The notes under the pieces were generated by a model. That model had not been told where the DNA came from and did no database searches. It saw only the letters and a list, made by a program, of their open reading frames with translations. A program made the translations under genes and the position numbers. Source: Saccoglossus kowalevskii (Eukaryota; Hemichordata; Enteropneusta; Harrimaniidae). From it: a stretch of 64,000 bases of DNA. Where the stretch lies: the NCBI RefSeq assembly GCF_000003605.2, contig NW_003142819.1, positions 104,690 to 168,689 on the forward strand. Direction: 5' to 3'. Below, piece after piece: positions 33,392 through 50,753 of this stretch. Numbering within the stretch: the stretch's first letter is position 1; the number at the start of each line of letters is the position of its first letter.

Positions 33392-35525
33392 GAACAAATG
33401 AGCTTATTTGATAACAGCAGCTCGCCTCTACTCGTACATACATATCATAATATACTGCTTAGTCGGACCACCTGCCAGAATGTAGGAACACAGAAAATCT
33501 CAGATTCCAACGCAAACTCCCAAGTCTAAAATGAAATCTCTGTTGACAAGAATGTATTTGGCAGAAGTAATGCTAAAAGGATATGTAGGAAATATTCCAA
33601 GCGACGGGTTAGTTGATCACGCGGCGGGTATGATAGACAATTATACAAAATAAAGATATAGTGGATACAAACGTATAGCAAGGCGGATCACATGAACGGA
33701 AACCATATAAGAACGTACCAATTCCATTGCCCAATGCAAACAACCAGGACAAAAATAAGAGCTGTACTGGTACGGTGAATGTAATAACTGCAAACAAGGC
33801 GGACAGATATTGGGAATATTGAATTAGGCTACTTATGCAAATTCCCGTGGTGGAAGCAATCTTTATGTTAGCGACGATACCGGTGTGCAGTCAACGTGTA
33901 ATATGACCTTGCCATTTGATGTAAATGTCCTACAAGTACAAGACAAAGCTTATAAACGAAACACATAGGAGAATGTAAAACCACAAGGAAAGCCTACACC
34001 TTCGTCCAAGACAACGACTAGGGGCATACCGTTTTAATATTCAGGACTGGACTGGATATGCAACATTAAAAAAAAACAGTTGGGACTAAATAAGAGTGTC
34101 GATCTTGGCGATAAAGATGAGCATAAAGTGACATATTCAAATATATCAGTATGACAATTGAAATATAATAACAATGTTAGTATGTGATTGTAATAATGTC
34201 GTACATACGTGACAATGGTGTTTAATCGTCCTCACTTGAACAATATACTACTTGAATTTTTTCTGTGTTCATACCATGCCAAGTTGTTGATCTATCTACT
34301 TCGATGTAATTAGTCACTGCGTTAAAACACATATGTATATACGAATACTAATGTGAGTGAGATAATTGTTAGTATATTGTCCAGGTATATATCGATATCC
34401 AGACATGGTATTACCCGACCCACATGACCTCAATATATACTGACTGAAATCCCGTAGGTTTCTCAAAGTGTCTCAGTCTTGTCAATTTTAGAGCATGTGA
34501 CCTATGGTTATGGCGGCTTGTTATGACACGCTTATACCAGGTGAGCACATACTAATATGTTACAGTTTATTTGTTGCCATGACATTTAAAAATGACCACT
34601 GCAAAGGATGACTAATAATATAAAGTTTAGTTTTAATTATGGCTGCTCGGTATTGCTAATGAATCATGGGGGTCGGCATTTATGGTTTACGTGCGACAAG
34701 TAATTTTATTTCAACAGCGTTTAGTACCATTACACACTTTTGATGTCTACAAACAACACACTTGTATGGACGCCATTTACGTGTCCACTGTGAATAACCA
34801 TTGTCGCAATGGCACGCCCACTTGCTGTAATAAATATTCATATGCAACCATTAGACTGAGCGTAGTTCAATATTGGCGCACGGTGATGCAAATGTCATGC
34901 GAGACACGTAATGTAGGTAGCCAATAACGATGTATTGAAAAAAATGAACATTTGTAATACTAGTATTTCATTATGGGTTCGCGTGTTCGTGTCACCAATA
35001 TTAAGTTTACTTTTTGAATAAAGTCTTCGCAAAAAACATCTCAACAGTCATCTCTATCTTATTGTTCATATTTACTTTATGTTTGTCCAAATTACTCAAT
35101 ACTTTAATTACGTCATTCGAAAACAATATAGTAATGACTTTATTTGAATGAACAGTTCTTTAACGTCTAAAGCTGTAGTATAACATACCGTTGTCTGCTG
35201 CTGTTTCGACAGTGGCGATTCATGTGCAAGCCTGTTTACGTTATTGTTCGGAAATTTTCGGGATTTTTGTCACGGTAAATCGTTTTTGAACTTCGACGAC
35301 ATACTAGTATGTATAATTTGCATATAAGTGGCAAATTTGCATTTTACATTAAACTCAAAAACACTCTATTATAATATTGATTAGTGCAATTTACACATGA
35401 ATATTATTCCATAAACAGAATAGACTAATATACGCTCGTTCCGAAAAAGTATTATGATTACGAATAAACGAACTATTAATGTCCACGACATTCGCTGTAG
35501 TATTACGTAACACGTACAGAATATA
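33392..35525. other. Intergenic sequence, no gene recognised
   Basis: Only short frames without motifs. An ATG at 34509 with a donor-like GGTGAGCA near 34540 could be a first exon, but I found no matching second exon. Confidence 0.35.
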
Positions 35526-35526
35526 A

Positions 35527-35551
35527 CCAATCAACACACATAGTGACGTCA
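35527..35551 (+). promoter_or_regulatory. CCAAT box and consensus CRE upstream of the COX7B-like gene
   Basis: CCAAT at 35527-35531 and the palindromic CRE TGACGTCA at 35544-35551 lie 55-79 bp before the start codon, with no TATA box. This fits a housekeeping-type promoter. Confidence 0.5.
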
Positions 35552-35605
35552 GTGTTTCGAAACGTGACATCGTGAAGTATCCTCACAGTAGAATTTGAAT
35601 TCAAC

Positions 35606-38300
35606 ATGATCCATTATGTATCAAGAACCCTTCTCGGCGCAACAGGTGAGTCACACATTACCATGGCGACAAGGCTCCGTCATTTGGCCTTGGTCAAGCG
35701 CATGCTGGAACTCAATTTACGGAAGGGATTGTTGGTTGGATGAACCAGTTTGTCTTTGATTAGTAAATTTATGACGGGGATTTTCTTACGAAGAGAAAGT
35801 TGGTTGGAAAAACTCGGAACCTGTCTTTGACTAGTTTGACTCGTTTGTTTATGCACGACACCCGTAACTGTGATCAAATTATATTCATAGCGACGGAGTA
35901 CACAAACTATATCCATAGCGACGGGGTACACAAGCTAATTTAAGGTAGCAACAAGGGGAAAACGAATTGAAAATTGATCAGCGATTCAGACATTCTCTAA
36001 ACGTCACTACGTGTTCAAGTTATATATCATTTGGAATACTATGCATACTATGCATACACACAGCAGTGCATACCGTATCGATGTTTGTCTATGGGGTTAT
36101 CTAAATCTCAATTGTTGACTATATTTTAATTCTTTTAGTCACACGAAAGACTTGTTGGTTGGAAAATAGCTTTTCATATGACTTTGTTTTCTAATACGAC
36201 CAAATAACTGCAGACATGTTCCCGGCCATTTATTGGACAGGTTGATAGGCTGTAATTAGAAAAATGAACTAAAGTGTGGATAAAATAAAACTAAGGGTTC
36301 TTGTACATTGTCATAAAAATATATCCCAGGATTAATGTGGAGTCTGAAATCTCGCAAAGCGTGAAACACCTTTAAATTTCTTCGACTTATACTTAGTAAT
36401 GTTTGAAGAATGTCTGAAAGACTTGTCAAGTTTTCTCCGTAGCTACATCATTATACAGTAAATGCAGCATATTTCTTCAAAATTATCTGTATTTTATAGT
36501 AAACTAATCTTATTGTTAAACTTGTCTGAATGTTACCCTGGTTACTGGTAATAAAACCATTGAATCCGTTTACGTGACGAAACAATGTGATTAACGAGGT
36601 GTGACACATTTAACAATCACGTTTACAATTTGACAGCAATAGAACGTAAATGTGTGTAATCGATAACAGACAATATGATGATTCAATCTTGCAACGTCAT
36701 TAAAGGGCGGTGGCCGTCGCTCCATCCCATGTGCTACATCTGTGTTGATAAACATTCCCACTACCCAATCTGCTATACCAACGGAAGGCACGAATACAAG
36801 TTTTCACAGAGAGCGCGATGTGCACGAAATACCGACTTAGGAACGGTGAATTTGGGGTCAGGTCAAATAACATTGATGTTGATCCTCTATCTCGACATGC
36901 AATCTGATTCCGGAAGTTTGTTTTCAATACTGCACAGTCACCTGTAGAGAAAAATAATACTTAGTATTATAATAAAAAGATTCGCTTACGTTAGTGAGTC
37001 CATTTCTAATGTCAAAAGGAGAGTCCTTCACTGTGAGCGTGATTTTTGTTCATCTTTCAATACAATATTAGATTTTACTATAGTACATATATCATTGAAT
37101 ATAATCACTAAGTAATGTATTTTTGTTCATGTTGTGTGTAGGCCGCCTTGCTGTCAGACGAACAGCACATCAACTCATGACGACACGTGGAGCGCCCTCA
37201 CCAGTTGAAGTTATAAAGAACGCCAATGCCATGTTATTGGGGAGCGCGAGCTGTGCAGCACTTATGTGGTCAATAGTAAGTGATTTACATTATATATGTA
37301 GTATTGAAATTCACTTGATTGACAGAAAGCTAGTAGAGCGTTATTGTCACCTCCATGCCATTATTATCTCGTAGGCAACTGACACATATATTCATTAAAT
37401 ATATACATGTATTCATTAAGGTAGAAGCCTACTCATAAATTTTAGAAACTTGGTCATAAATCGTATGACAATGTCATTGGTCTATTATGTGAAATATGGG
37501 GTTATTGTCTCATGGTATCATGAACTTGCATTCATTTTTGTGTTATAGTGAAGTATTTTGAAAAACTTGTCCTAATATGTTTAAAAAAATCGCTATTTTA
37601 GTACAATTCCATAGTACACAATATTAAAGACATATTGCATTTGTTGACACTTTTTAAAATCAAGATTTTTAAAATAATTTAGGACAACAAAATATATCCT
37701 ATCTGTCACAATATATGATTTGTTCACCAGCCTACAATTTGAGACATAATATCTCTACCAACTTGAAATGAACCTAAAGTATAAGCGTTATTATAATACT
37801 GCCACTGTCCACTAAAACTGAATACAACTATCATTTTCTCAAAAATAGGGCTGGTAACCCCCAACTTTTTAAAGTAAATCTTCTTATATTGCCCGGGAGT
37901 ACAATTTATTGCAAAATGAATAAATTATGGGTATTTGCATTTATGAGTAGGCATTTACCTTAGATTGTGTCACAACTTTGAGTTATCGCACACAATCCTC
38001 TCTCGGGATAGCATGTTCCAATGTTAACATTGCTAAACTAATAACCCTTCAAGACAAGAATGATGTAACTGTCCCACGTTGTAAACATTACGTACGTCAA
38101 CATTGGCTCAACAATTATTATACTCACTATACTGCAATGCTCGACAACATGTGACGTCATCGTCTCACAAGGCCCCTTAACTCATGTTCTGATAATTGCA
38201 TGACTTAATAAGTGATAATGACATTGTTTACTTTTAGGTTGTATCGTCGAAGAGCTTCAATTTGAACCTTGAACCCAAGAGAATACATGAATGCAAATGA
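35606..38300 (+). CDS. Cytochrome c oxidase subunit 7B-like protein (3 exons, 78 aa)
   Basis: Exons 35606-35645, 37142-37275 and 38238-38300 join in frame with GT/AG introns to give 78 residues; human COX7B has 80. Residues 1-30 are rich in Arg, Thr and Ser without acids (MIHYVSRTLLGATGRLAVRR), like a mitochondrial presequence. A hydrophobic segment follows at about 42-60 (NAMLLGSASCAALMWSIVV). Key positions line up with COX7B without gaps: N42-A43, then W 14 residues on, then N-L 12 and 13 residues after that Trp, then Pro (NLEP against NLSP). Overall identity is low, so the assignment is an alignment-based inference. If right, it is a small inner-membrane subunit of respiratory complex IV. 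AATAAA at 38377-38382 is a likely polyadenylation signal. Confidence 0.6.
36700..36900. mobile_element. Partial copy of the TTAAAG(N)GCGG MITE family
   Basis: It starts TTAAAGGGCGGTGGCCGTCGC and shares TGTTGATAAACATT and the following CCCA(C)AATC-like stretch with the copies at 9066 and 51546. The right end is not recognisable. It lies in intron 1 of the COX7B-like gene. Confidence 0.5.
37417..37962. mobile_element. TA-flanked element with 24-bp inverted ends in intron 2 of the COX7B-like gene
   Basis: The left end is TAAGGTAGAAGCCTACTCAT and on. The right end, read inverted, is TAAGGTAAATGCCTACTCAT and on, with 2 mismatches in 24. The interior (546 bp) has no coding. TA at both edges suggests a Tc1/mariner-type MITE. 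A single left-end-like motif (AAGGTTGAAAGGCCTACTCAT) recurs at about 38481. Confidence 0.65.
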
Positions 38301-38382
38301 CCAACTTCGAAGTGTATCTATGGATATCTGCAGATTTGTATAATTATATTCACGATGTTGTATCTCAAGTCATAGAAATAAA

Positions 38383-40502
38383 CAAACTTGTATGTCAATT
38401 ATGTGAGATTGTTTAACTGAGTCTAAACATGTCGTTATTTCAATTACACACAAACAAACGAACAAACAAACAAACACACAAGGTTGAAAGGCCTACTCAT
38501 ACATAGAAACAAATGCAGAATGTGCAATGAATTGTACTCCCGACCAGTAAATGATGGATTATCAGTCTACTTTTGAAATGTAAAACAATGTTACCATTGG
38601 TATCCATGATAGGGATATGATGCACGATGACGTAAGGTGATGGCATTATATTACCTATCTCATGAATCTCAAAAAAATATTATTATAATAACCAATAAGA
38701 TAATTTGTTGCAAAATTGATAATTCGTGAGTGGGACTTTTTATCTTAAGTGTAGTATGTATTGCACCACGAAGTACCTAAATAAAATACTCATGCAAGAT
38801 ATCTTTTAAAAAGGACTACAAAGTTAATTCTAGTTTATCGGTCCTAGCAGTTTTCAAGTTCTCAATTTGTGTAGAATACGTATGTATTCGTACGTCATAT
38901 GAACACTATACGCCATTTGCATAATTAAACCGTTTTCGAGTGGTTATCGACACTATATGAAATTTAACTTTGAAATTGTCTGCCGCTTGTGAAATTCCTT
39001 CGTTTTTATGCAGAAAAATACAGCATTTTAGAAATTATATTTATCATTATTGTCCGTACATAGGCTGTTGAACTCACTACAATTTCATTCAGCTTCAGTC
39101 CTAGTTTCAGTCCTAATTCAAGACAAACAAAATGGAAAAATATAGAGAATAAATAATATGGCGAATTACATTTTGTCTGTAATATTCTTATATTACAGAA
39201 AAAAAGAACAAGTAAGAATAAATTGATTCATCATATTCTCAACATTATAATATTAATAATTTTATTAACACTTACATATTCCCTGGAGGGATTGGCAATG
39301 GTTACAAGTGTTTAAGAAAGAATAAAAGGTTAAAAAATTTAATAAATAAAATAAAATAAAATAAAATAAAATAAAATAAAATAAAATAAAATAAAATAAA
39401 ATAAAATAAAATAAAATAAAATAAAATAAAATAAAATAAAATAAAATAAAATAAAATAAAACAGAGAAAAAAAATATTAAGACCAAATTTTTATACTATA
39501 AAAAATAGAAAACGAATTGCAAAACTTAAACTTGTCTCTGGGGTCTGTCTTATTTTAAAACAATTTGTAGGTACCTTACAGGGAGTGTTAGACCACTGTT
39601 GTTTAGCAAGGCTATATCTATTGTGTCTTTGATGGCAAATTTTTGAAATTTTGGTTTGACATGATGTCATCGCGGAATTTCCATTTTAAATCACGTGATT
39701 ATAAATGGTCTATGGACTAGTTATTTGGATATTATAACCTTACAACTGTTTGCTTACTCAAGACCTGCGGTATCTCTGGGTTTAAAATAACGCATGGAGT
39801 ACCGTAGCATGTATTAGTACTGTGCCGACCAATTATAACAATGAAGAGTTCACCCCGTGGTCGAAGGCACTGGCGCGGCCTCAACCGTGAATACCGTTTG
39901 GATACAATATGATGAAAGCGCACATGCCAGTGACGGTAACACAGATATTTATGTGAAATAATCATCACAGTATCCAACGTACCCCATCTTCCCTGTGTTG
40001 TTTTAGCTTTGTTTTTTCAAGGAAATCAACTCATTAAAATTAAAGCTTTGGTTGGCGATGCATCTTAATTCAGTGTTTCAATTTGATTTGATATTTCACC
40101 GTGACTTTACGGCACTGAAACTGCAAATGAGAGTAACCTAACTGTGCCGGTGGCATGTTTTGGTTGTTGTCAGTGACAATGAACAAACCACAAATACGTT
40201 CAACAACAGTGTAGATAGCATTGGTGAGAATCTCTTTTCCGATCATGCGAATAAACACTAGTACTTTGGACCCAGGCAGCCATATTCCGCCATGGCCAGG
40301 TTCCCGGAAGTGGAACCCAAATGCGACTTTTTAGCAACAATGTAGTATATTTCAACGTATTATATCCCTTCGGTGCAAGTCAATAGCCATCCCGTCTATT
40401 TACGCACAGCATTTCAATATACTTAGTACCTCTGATTTAATTATGTGATAATGACACGTGGAATTACCGTATTTATCTATGAGTAACCGTATTAACCCAT
40501 CA
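38383..40502. other. Intergenic sequence with microsatellites
   Basis: Contains an (AAAC)n stretch at about 38448-38480 and a long (AAATA)n tract at 39341-39462. No genes were recognised on either strand. Confidence 0.45.
39341..39462. repeat. (AAATA)n microsatellite, about 24 units
   Basis: A nearly uninterrupted pentanucleotide repeat. On the minus strand it makes a spurious frame of repeated Phe-Tyr-Phe-Ile-Leu. Confidence 0.97.
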
Positions 40503-40608
40503 GCCGAAATAGCTCAGTTGGGAGAGCGTTAGACTGAAGATCTAAAGGTCCCTGGTTCAAACCCCGGCGAACTCGCACGAGTTCGGTGAACTGTCCCGGG
40601 TTTCGGCA
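40503..40608 (+). tRNA. tRNA-Phe(GAA)-like gene with an extra 33 nt in the T arm
   Basis: Acceptor GCCGAAA (40503-40509) pairs with TTTCGGC (40601-40607), with discriminator A. The D arm GCTC...GAGC and the anticodon arm TTAGA-CTGAAGA-TCTAA (anticodon GAA at 40536-40538) are intact. The T arm starts normally (CCTGG then TTCAAAC), but about 33 nt are then inserted before the expected end. The insert contains a perfect 8-bp hairpin CGAACTCG-CA-CGAGTTCG (40568-40585) and is flanked by CCCGG repeats (40563-40567, 40595-40599). The A and B boxes look usable, and a TTTTTTT terminator follows at 40614-40620. It is either an unusual functional gene needing non-standard processing or a pseudogene. Confidence 0.8.
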
Positions 40609-40613
40609 ATAAC

Positions 40614-40620
40614 TTTTTTT
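40614..40620 (+). terminator. RNA polymerase III terminator (T7)
   Basis: Seven T residues, 5 nt after the tRNA 3' end. Confidence 0.7.
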
Positions 40621-41099
40621 AGTCACACCAAGAACAGGAAGGAAAATAGTTTTATAGTTGCATTCTACGTATTTTTTTGCTAAAAAACGGCCTCCTTGTT
40701 AAATTAAAAGGAATGCCGGACGATGCAGCCCGAACTTTTTCAAAGGCAGACTTTTCGGAAGTTGCGGCCAGGGAAATTTCCTTATACAAGCACGGCATAT
40801 TTATATTTATTTACTAGAGTTGTTACCAGCACTGCACATTTATTTATTAATTAAATATTATATATTGCAAGTGTTTAGATACAGTTACATTATACTGCTA
40901 TTTCAGTATTAAAAGTGACGGCAGTCATATATTATTAACATTGACGCAGAATGGTACAGAAGTATGGTCTCAAGAACTAAAAACTAAGACATGAAACATC
41001 ATTACTACCTGGTACTCAGATATAGCAAACACAGGAATATACAATCATTACGCGAGAAAAAATAAATCTCACCAGAGAAAGGAGTTATTACGAGAGTAA

Positions 41100-43465
41100 G
41101 CAAGGAGATATAACTAAGGAAATCTTATGAAATGTCAATGGTATCTCTAACAAACGAAATGAAGAGGATTTTTAAAAATTTGTTTCTTCAGTTGCTTTAA
41201 TTTGTCTCCAGGAGACATAACTTATTAACTAATGTTAGTTTTCCTGGTGAGTTAGATAGGTATGAACTACTCCGTAAAGACAGAACATTACTTAATTGCC
41301 GCTGTACATAAAACTCAAATTAAACTACTGAAACAAAATGTAACACAAATGACACTTGCCTTGTATATGTAAGGGCGTGCAGATCATAGCAAATGGTGGG
41401 GATATCAGCGAAGCAGATCACATCACAAGATAGAAAGATGGACTATAAAGGGTATAGGGAAGATCACAGCATATGGTCAGAAAATTATAGTATAGTAGAA
41501 AGGTCATCTATGCATACAGATTAACCCTATATAAAAGTTGAATAGTCATCAACTAAGCAGCATGTGGGAAAAAAAGATGGTTTCTCATAACTCAGACCAC
41601 TCATAAATTATTAGTAGTCTCAGCTCAGAATGACTCTTTAAAGAAACAATTTTAAGGAATTCAAAAGCAGGTGTAAAGTAGTGTGCCGCAATTTATATGT
41701 ACAGCAACGAAGAAATAAAGTGATGAAGTTATCTATGCTTTACCCTTATATTCAAAAAATCAACACCATTGTTTATTTATCATGAACTTCAACAATATTT
41801 ATCAAACAAGCTGATTAAATTAGTTAAATTGCTTGAAATCATGATTGCACAACCCTTCCTATTTTGCTGAATGGTTTAGCCCTTTAATACCACCACTGAC
41901 CTTGGCCAGCAAACAGTTCTAGTAGATATATGTTATTAAATTTATTGAAAGTGTTAAATACTGAGTTTATGGAACAAAATATTAGAGAGTGCCACCTTCT
42001 ATTGATAATAATTAACATAGTAAAAAATCAAAAAATATGCTGAAAAAGAACAAAACAAAAATTATTCCAAAACAATAACACATGCTAAAAAAACAAAGAA
42101 AAAAAAACAATTTCCTTTGCCTAGTAGTTATATTGATAATTACCTTAAAGTAAGAAATGATAGATTCTAGTATTAAAAGTTTTGGTAGATTGGTGATTTC
42201 ATGGGTGCAGTATTGGAGACTCAGTAGGGAAATTCACTTACAAACCAAACAGCACAAGGACCACAAGTCCACATTCTGTAAAACGAGAACTACCCAGTCA
42301 CTTAGACTAAATACCATCTACTGCAAAATTTGTATTAGAAACCGCGGCTTATATTAAAATGGCACAATGCAAAAGAGGGGATGCGGCTTCTAGTAGAGCA
42401 TCCACACACATGTGAAATGATGAATTTTTTGTTCTCAATTATTCAAAAGGAATGGGTGTGTCTTGTATTAGGGATGCGGCTTCTAACGATATTATTTCAG
42501 GACTGACAAACCTAAAATTAACAAGATATTGTCAATGACAGTCCCCGTCCAGTTTTTAGTTACTATGTCAATTAAAAACAATGACAAATGTAGATTATTA
42601 AATATTGCAGGAGTGTTCAGCATGTTAATGTGTTACCCACTGAATACAGAACTTTCATGAACGAAATCTAAATATGAAAATAAAACATGGTCAACATTTT
42701 GAATTAAATTACAATGCAGAAACAGTGCATCAAAGCAATTTCCTTTGATATCCCTGTAAGTTCAAGTTCTAGTATGTCGTCTTCAAACCCATTTTTTTAC
42801 AGTTTAAGTATGTTCAACGGACACATGAAAATAAAACCAATTTGACTACCACTCATTTTTTCACTTTGTTACAATGGTTCCTTCTGAATTAAAATTGAGC
42901 AATAACAATTGCAAAGTTATAGTGTATTATATTAAGGATCTCTATGATCATTATGGCATATCATTAATGTTTAAGGTTAGGTCTAACTCACTGGATTTAC
43001 AAGGAAATAAACTGAAATGGGTAAATTACAGAGGGAATGGCATTTGTAAGTTGTGTCATGGTGGCACAGAAGATGTATATCATTTCCTATTTCTATGCAA
43101 TGCAACATTCCACTTAAGAAATAAATTTTACTCTGATTTGATCAAAATAGTCTCAAATATCGATGACGGCCAAACACTAACGAATTGCCTTTCCTCAGGG
43201 GGGATGAATTTCAAGTTTAATTTGCTTTTTGGTGACATTCCATGGAATATAAATTATGAGTTGGGGGACATTGTTTTTAAAGAGGTACGAACATTTCTTA
43301 AACTTCTTTGTAAACACAGAAATGAAAGTAGTGTGAATTCACCATGAGATCTATTGTCAATTTTACTTTATTTTTATTCAGTTTCAGATATGTATGTTTT
43401 TTTCGTTTCTTCTTTTATTTTGTTGCCGTTCCGAAGGCTTAATAAATATTATTATTATTATTAGT
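41100..43465 (+). mobile_element. LINE with decayed endonuclease region and nearly intact ORF2 C-terminus
   Basis: Near 41125-41220 the translation gives WNVNGISNKRNEEDF then SSVALICLQET, the opening motif of the LINE apurinic-like endonuclease. The middle is full of stops and lacks recognisable reverse-transcriptase blocks. An open frame at 42874-43347 (157 codons) carries a C-terminal zinc knuckle (CKLCHGGTEDVYHFLFLC). The 3' end is an (ATT)n tail at about 43447-43463 after GGCTTAATAAAT. The copy is dead. Confidence 0.65.
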
Positions 43466-45729
43466 GTAAAAACTAGGCATGTTAAATTTATATGTAGTTG
43501 TCACCAGTTAGTAATAATGTTGTGACACTTTGTTATGGAAATTGATTGTTGGTTTGCTGAATTGAATCACACACAAACAAAAAATTGGTGCTATGCATTT
43601 TAATTTAGTGCATCTATGTACTATGATTAAATAAATCTTCAAAAGTGTATTTGATAAAAGGGGCAAATAAGTAAAAAAAAAAAAAAATGCTAGTCGGCGA
43701 AATTTGTTCAAATCACAAAAAAAAAAGGATGTACACCTGTAACTCAATACATACGATCATCATACCAACTTAGATCAAAATCTTTCCAGTCATGTCTGAG
43801 AAACGGCTGCTGGCACTAATAGTGATTTAGCACTTTTTCATAAAATAAAACGCATCTGTATGACACACCTGTCTTAGTGCAAAGTTTGAGATCAGTCAAT
43901 GATATGACTCAGGACAGATGGAACCCAAATCAATAGTCCTGTTTTCGAACAGTGTCCAAACGGAGACCAATTATCTAGTGAAACAGTCAAGGATGTGGGA
44001 GCCTACAGGTCTTACCATAATGCTTGTTCCCATGGTAACATATAGATGTCATAGAGACAGCCAATCAGTGACTACATACCGGTAATATGCAACGAATCAC
44101 AAGGACATTCTCGAGTGTACTCAGAATGGCTGTATTCCAGATTAACAGTTCTTTTTTAACTACCATACTTAGTCCTAGTTGTACAAAATTATCAGTGTTC
44201 GTATACTTTCATGTTTATGTCAAATCCTCTACCAAACACATTAACATGAATTCACAATATTGGCCATGAATTGAATTGCATGTAGAAAAGGGAAATGCAT
44301 TGCCGAGTCAGAATCTAGAGACGAGTTTCGGGTACAAGAAACCGATGCATTTTCTTTGATGTCAAGTTGCTTGTGATCTGTGTGAATTCACAGCTAAATG
44401 GTGCCAGTGATCTTGAAAAGCACGACTTGGGAATCTTTGTTATTCAAACCTCAACAACCTGTACGGTCAATGTGCAATTTGAGAAGTACTGCACATGAAT
44501 AGTTACTAAAACAGATCATTGATCAAAGCTTTACTGGATTGCACTTTCACCAACATTCTAGTCTTCTACAAATTTCCTTATTACACAACTTTGTTCACAA
44601 GTTATGCCCATAACACGGGTAATGAAATGTTAAGACAATTGTTTTCCAACCCCTTTCAAAATCAAGCTTATACTGCTAGACTATCTGGCACATAGTTATC
44701 TGGGACGAAACCATGACAGCATGTTTAACAAGAGCCACTAAATTATAAATTGCATGTTTACGAACTAGAAGGTACATCAAACATTCAGATTTCTGCCTGC
44801 CCACGTTTCTTATTCTTAGTTTTATGGTTCATCGTCAACTTCATTGACGATACTGTTACAATGTAGCACTTTTAACCAATTTTGTTTTGCTGTTTAAACA
44901 AAAATTCAAATTAAGTGTCGTCAAAATACAAACAGGAATTGTGTCATCGACATTTTTCATGCGATTCAAGACAAAGCAATTTATGAACTTGCCACTTTCG
45001 TTGCTTAAAAACTGAAAGCACCGATCTATTTTCAAAGTTACTACAGCATTGCCCTAGAAAAATAGTCTAGGAATGATTAGCAGCATTAGCACACACTCAA
45101 ACTAGACCTCAGAAGCACTTTTGTTTACAATGTTCTTTGAACTCCTGTTCCAAGTTACATAACAAATATTCAGTTGGTCATTACAAACCCTGAAAGTCTA
45201 CATATTGCAATTCTTACAGGCTTAAAATCCCACTACAAGGCTTTTGAAGACTGAGCACAACTTAAGGTCAAGCTAATCAAAAATGTACAATAATGGATGG
45301 TTTTGGGTGTTAGATTTCAAGTTGTATTCAGCATTTATTTTGTGGCTTCTTGTGAGATGTATAAAACAAAAATGTATCGTGTGATTTATCCTTTACATAA
45401 CTATTTAATGGAGTGTAGAGCAAGTTGTCCTGGGTACCTCCCCAAGTTCCACTGGTCACCCACTCCAGGTCTTGAATGCTATTATATTGACAATTAACCT
45501 GCTAAACTGTGTGCAGGGGATGAGGAATAGACATTCATCAATTGGAAAATTAGCACATTCAGATTAGCAACTTTGTAACTATCAACACAAACATTAGCAG
45601 GCATTCCAATAGTGGAGCATGGGTAACCAGTGGTATAAAAGTTGAGCAGCCAGGATAAACAAATGCATTCCACAATCAAACAAAAACATTTACACTAAAA
45701 CTTGACAACTTATTTCAATAATTTTTTAG
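43466..45729. other. Intergenic sequence, no gene recognised
   Basis: AT-rich, with only short frames and no transposon ends seen. Confidence 0.4.
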
Positions 45730-45735
45730 TTTATT
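45730..45735 (-). promoter_or_regulatory. Polyadenylation signal of RPL23A
   Basis: AATAAA on the minus strand, about 37 bp past the stop codon. This gives the very short 3' UTR usual for ribosomal protein genes. Confidence 0.7.
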
Positions 45736-45771
45736 TTTTTTTAATACATATCCTCCACATGGACAAACTTC

Positions 45772-49985
<4,214 letters not shown>

Positions 49986-50753
49986 GTTGGTTGAAAAGGC
50001 AGAGCAGTGGACGGGTTTCAGCAACGAACATTCAGGGACTGGGGACGTTACATTATAAATAAAAGTGGGTGGGCAGTTATTACCACTAAACAACAATAGT
50101 ATATACATATATTAATATTCAGAACACCTGTTTATAATAAATTATTGTGTTGTTTTGTCTAATTATTTTATCTCATATTGAATTCTAGTTTACTGAAGAT
50201 ATTCTGTTTTAGACTAATATACATCCCACTTCAGTATGAATGCCCACGTAAAGAATATAATGACGTTTTCCTAAATAAAAATGAAGTTTAAATATCTTTT
50301 CAATTCCTTAGGGTTCATTCTTTTCCTGAAATGCATTTGAGAAACAAAAATATTGTGTAACATCTAAGTGCAAAACAGTCACAAAATTGAAACGTTTGTG
50401 ATTATTTAGAAAATAACTACGAACACACAAATTTCGTAAGTTTTACTTCCGGGGTCATGCCAATACTTGAGTCTGGCTTCGTTTCGTGAGTTTCTCCAGC
50501 TGTCAACCAACACCGGTTTCTTAAACCCAGTTTGAGCATTCAAGTTTTTGAATCTATTTTAATACTCTTATGGTTAACTTGAAGAGCTCATTGGCAATGA
50601 ATGTCACTTGTGGCTGGTTAACTTTCTTAATTGCCAAGTGAAGAAGCGACAGTTTCAGTCTGTGCGTTTGATTAGTCAGTCCAAAGATTCCGGACTGTTG
50701 ACGTAACTCCTGTATTATTTATTTTACCATATTGGACATTTTTTTAAACAAAA
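49986..50753. promoter_or_regulatory. Bidirectional promoter region between RPL23A and the Rab34/36 gene
   Basis: The two start codons are 768 bp apart and face outward. No TATA box was seen next to either. An ETS-type ACTTCCGG (50445-50452) lies inside, as is common in divergent housekeeping promoters. A CCTTTTC pyrimidine run (49993-49999, minus) sits at the RPL23A leader. Confidence 0.6.

Noticed and set aside
33085-33443. Open frames on both strands around the 50-N gap
   Set aside because: They are inside the solo LTR and cross the gap.
34509-34550. Possible first exon beginning MVMAACYDTLIPG with a GTGAGC donor
   Set aside because: No downstream exon in a matching phase could be identified.
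36675-36947. Overlapping open frames on both strands in the COX7B-like intron 1
   Set aside because: They are translations of a TTAA-type MITE copy.
39265-39486. Minus-strand 73-codon open frame of repeated Phe/Tyr/Ile/Leu
   Set aside because: It is only the translation of the (AAATA)n microsatellite.
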